Assembly: GCA_964592125.1 (NCBI GenBank)
Contig: CAZQBV010000002.1
Coordinates: 1 to 64,000, forward strand
Length of the DNA stretch: 64,000 bases
Origin: UBA5399 sp964592125
GTDB lineage: Bacteria; Bacillota; Clostridia; Christensenellales; Christensenellaceae
Direction of reading: 5' to 3'
Position 1 is the first letter of the stretch; each line of letters starts with the position of its first letter. Below the pieces are notes generated by a model. It did no database searches. It worked only from the letters and a program-made list of their open reading frames with translations, and was not told where the DNA came from. Positions 63,404-64,000 of this stretch are shown here, piece by piece. A program made the translations under genes and the position numbers.

Positions 63404-63719
63404 TTGCATCTGCTCCATTCGGTAAATTAATCACGCCAATTAGTCTATCACAAATGCCCCACCTGCGCCATACCAGAATTGACATTGCGGCGCGTAGTAA
63501 GGTACAATTGGTTCACACAGTAATTTAGGGCGATACCGCACAGAAATCGAGTCGTTGGCATCGCGAAGGATTTTTGTGTGAAACAAGAACAAAAGCGCAA
63601 GAATAGCAGCGCTATTTCGAGCATTTTGGACGCAGTGTCACGCAAAAAGACTAGTGATGACGACGTGCGCGGTTTGTGCGGTGTTGCCTTAGCAAATATT
63701 TAGCAGATAAGGAAGCCAA
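63404..63719. other. 316-base intergenic region with a long hairpin
   Basis: Apart from the 164-base imperfect hairpin at 63527-63690 and the AAGGA ribosome site at 63709-63713, nothing is recognised. A 65-codon minus-strand frame in it has no ribosome site and follows the hairpin arms. Confidence 0.6.
63527..63690 (+). ncRNA. Long imperfect hairpin, candidate structured RNA or palindromic repeat
   Basis: Outer arms 63527-63542 and 63675-63690 pair over 16 bases using three G-U pairs. Inward, GTCGT...CATC (63551-63562) pairs with GATGACGAC (63656-63664). TTTTTGTGTG (63571-63580) then pairs with CACGCAAAAA (63639-63648), and AATAGC/GCTATT (63602-63616) closes the tip. The wobble pairs are allowed only in a + strand transcript, which favours an RNA role. 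Confidence 0.5.
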
Positions 63720-64000
63720 ATGATCAACTTTAACATACCGCCCTTTGTGGAAAGCTCTGTGGGTTATATGCGCGAAGCAGCGGAAAAAAACCATAAAATA
63801 TGCGGAGATGGCAGCTTCACAGGCAAAGCCAGCCGTTGGCTGGAGCAGCAATCCGGCACGCAAAAAGCACTGCTAACCACATCCTGCAGCCATGCACTGG
63901 ATATGATGGCCATGCTGGTGGGAATTGGCGAAGGCGATGAAGTAATATTGCCTTCCTATAACTTTGTATCGGCAGGCAACTCCATTGCGCTTCGCGGCGG
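63720..64000 (+). CDS. WecE/RffA-like dTDP-4-amino-4,6-dideoxygalactose transaminase, N-terminal part
   Basis: The first 93 codons of a DegT/DnrJ/EryC1-family PLP aminotransferase are present; the gene runs off the window end. The start INFNIPPFVESSVGYM, the LCGDGGFT-like KICGDGSFT segment, LLTTSCSHALDMMA and EVILPSYNFVSAGN align with WecE, which makes TDP-4-amino-4,6-dideoxygalactose for surface glycans. AAGGA lies six bases before the ATG. The PLP lysine is beyond the window, so catalytic competence cannot be judged. Confidence 0.88.
   Translation, partial: MINFNIPPFVESSVGYMREAAEKNHKICGDGSFTGKASRWLEQQSGTQKALLTTSCSHALDMMAMLVGIGEGDEVILPSYNFVSAGNSIALRG

Noticed and set aside
63448..63645. 65-codon minus-strand frame in the gap before the WecE-like gene
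   Set aside because: No ribosome site, and its sequence follows the arms of the long hairpin.
1..64000. tRNA, rRNA, CRISPR arrays, transposases and phage genes
   Set aside because: Read through for cloverleaf ends, regularly spaced repeats and transposase motifs; none seen. A tRNA and CRISPR scan could confirm this.

Overview
The window reads as chromosomal DNA of an anaerobic Clostridia-type Bacillota. The main signs are the mreC-mreD-pbp2-minCDE-rodA gene order running on into two radical-SAM genes, an RNase G gene and rplU-rpmA, a single-chain clostridial PurL, a homodimeric-type pyruvate:ferredoxin oxidoreductase and FeoAB. Genes are densely packed, mostly with strong GGAGG-type ribosome sites. 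Several genes appear to start with TTG. I see no rRNA, tRNA, CRISPR array, transposase or phage gene.

Layout. 1-6310 (+): a secreted subtilisin-like protease, an M3-family lipoprotein oligopeptidase and adenine deaminase. 6362-18876 (-): a long cell-shape and division cluster (mreC, mreD, PBP2, minC, minD, minE, rodA) followed by two radical-SAM-related genes, RNase G, and ribosomal proteins L21 and L27. The L27 gene lacks both the N-terminal extension and the Prp protease gene usual in this phylum. 19158-28929: a small lipoprotein, feoA-feoB plus a tiny Cys-rich Feo partner, pyruvate:ferredoxin oxidoreductase, a VanZ-like protein, small membrane and zinc-ribbon proteins, and a glutamate-5-kinase-like protein. 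29171-39341: leucyl-tRNA synthetase (-), divergent from DUF1015-aspartate kinase-AEC carrier-PurL (+), which has an unexplained structured leader. 39436-45951: a nitroreductase (-), then a PfkB sugar kinase, class II aldolase and DeoR regulator operon, then a P-type ATPase and a YdcF-like protein.

46075-60376 (-) is the most interesting part. It is a bacterial microcompartment (BMC) locus: a PduL-type phosphotransacylase, an acylating aldehyde dehydrogenase, a PduS-like Fe-S/flavin protein, one tandem-domain BMC-T, two near-identical BMC-H and three BMC-P (EutN/CcmL) shell proteins, a SorC-family regulator, two zinc-dependent dehydrogenases and deoxyribose-phosphate aldolase (DeoC). A ribose-type ABC transporter lies downstream. 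No diol dehydratase, ethanolamine lyase, glycyl-radical enzyme or fuculose/rhamnulose aldolase lies in the locus, so DeoC is the obvious aldehyde source. The inferred route is deoxyribose-5-phosphate to glyceraldehyde-3-phosphate plus acetaldehyde, then acetyl-CoA, then acetyl-phosphate, inside a shell. The DeoC carries an N-terminal targeting-like helix and a C-terminal ferredoxin-type four-cysteine motif placed just before the terminal tyrosine. The BMC-T has a cysteine at the position used for an Fe-S pore cluster in PduT, and there is no PduQ-type alcohol dehydrogenase. Together these suggest an electron route through the shell.

60713-64000: a SLOG-like N-terminal domain fused to four predicted membrane segments (a possible conflict or defence effector), a SAM-dependent methyltransferase (-), a 164-base long imperfect hairpin, and the start of a WecE-like sugar aminotransferase cut by the window end.
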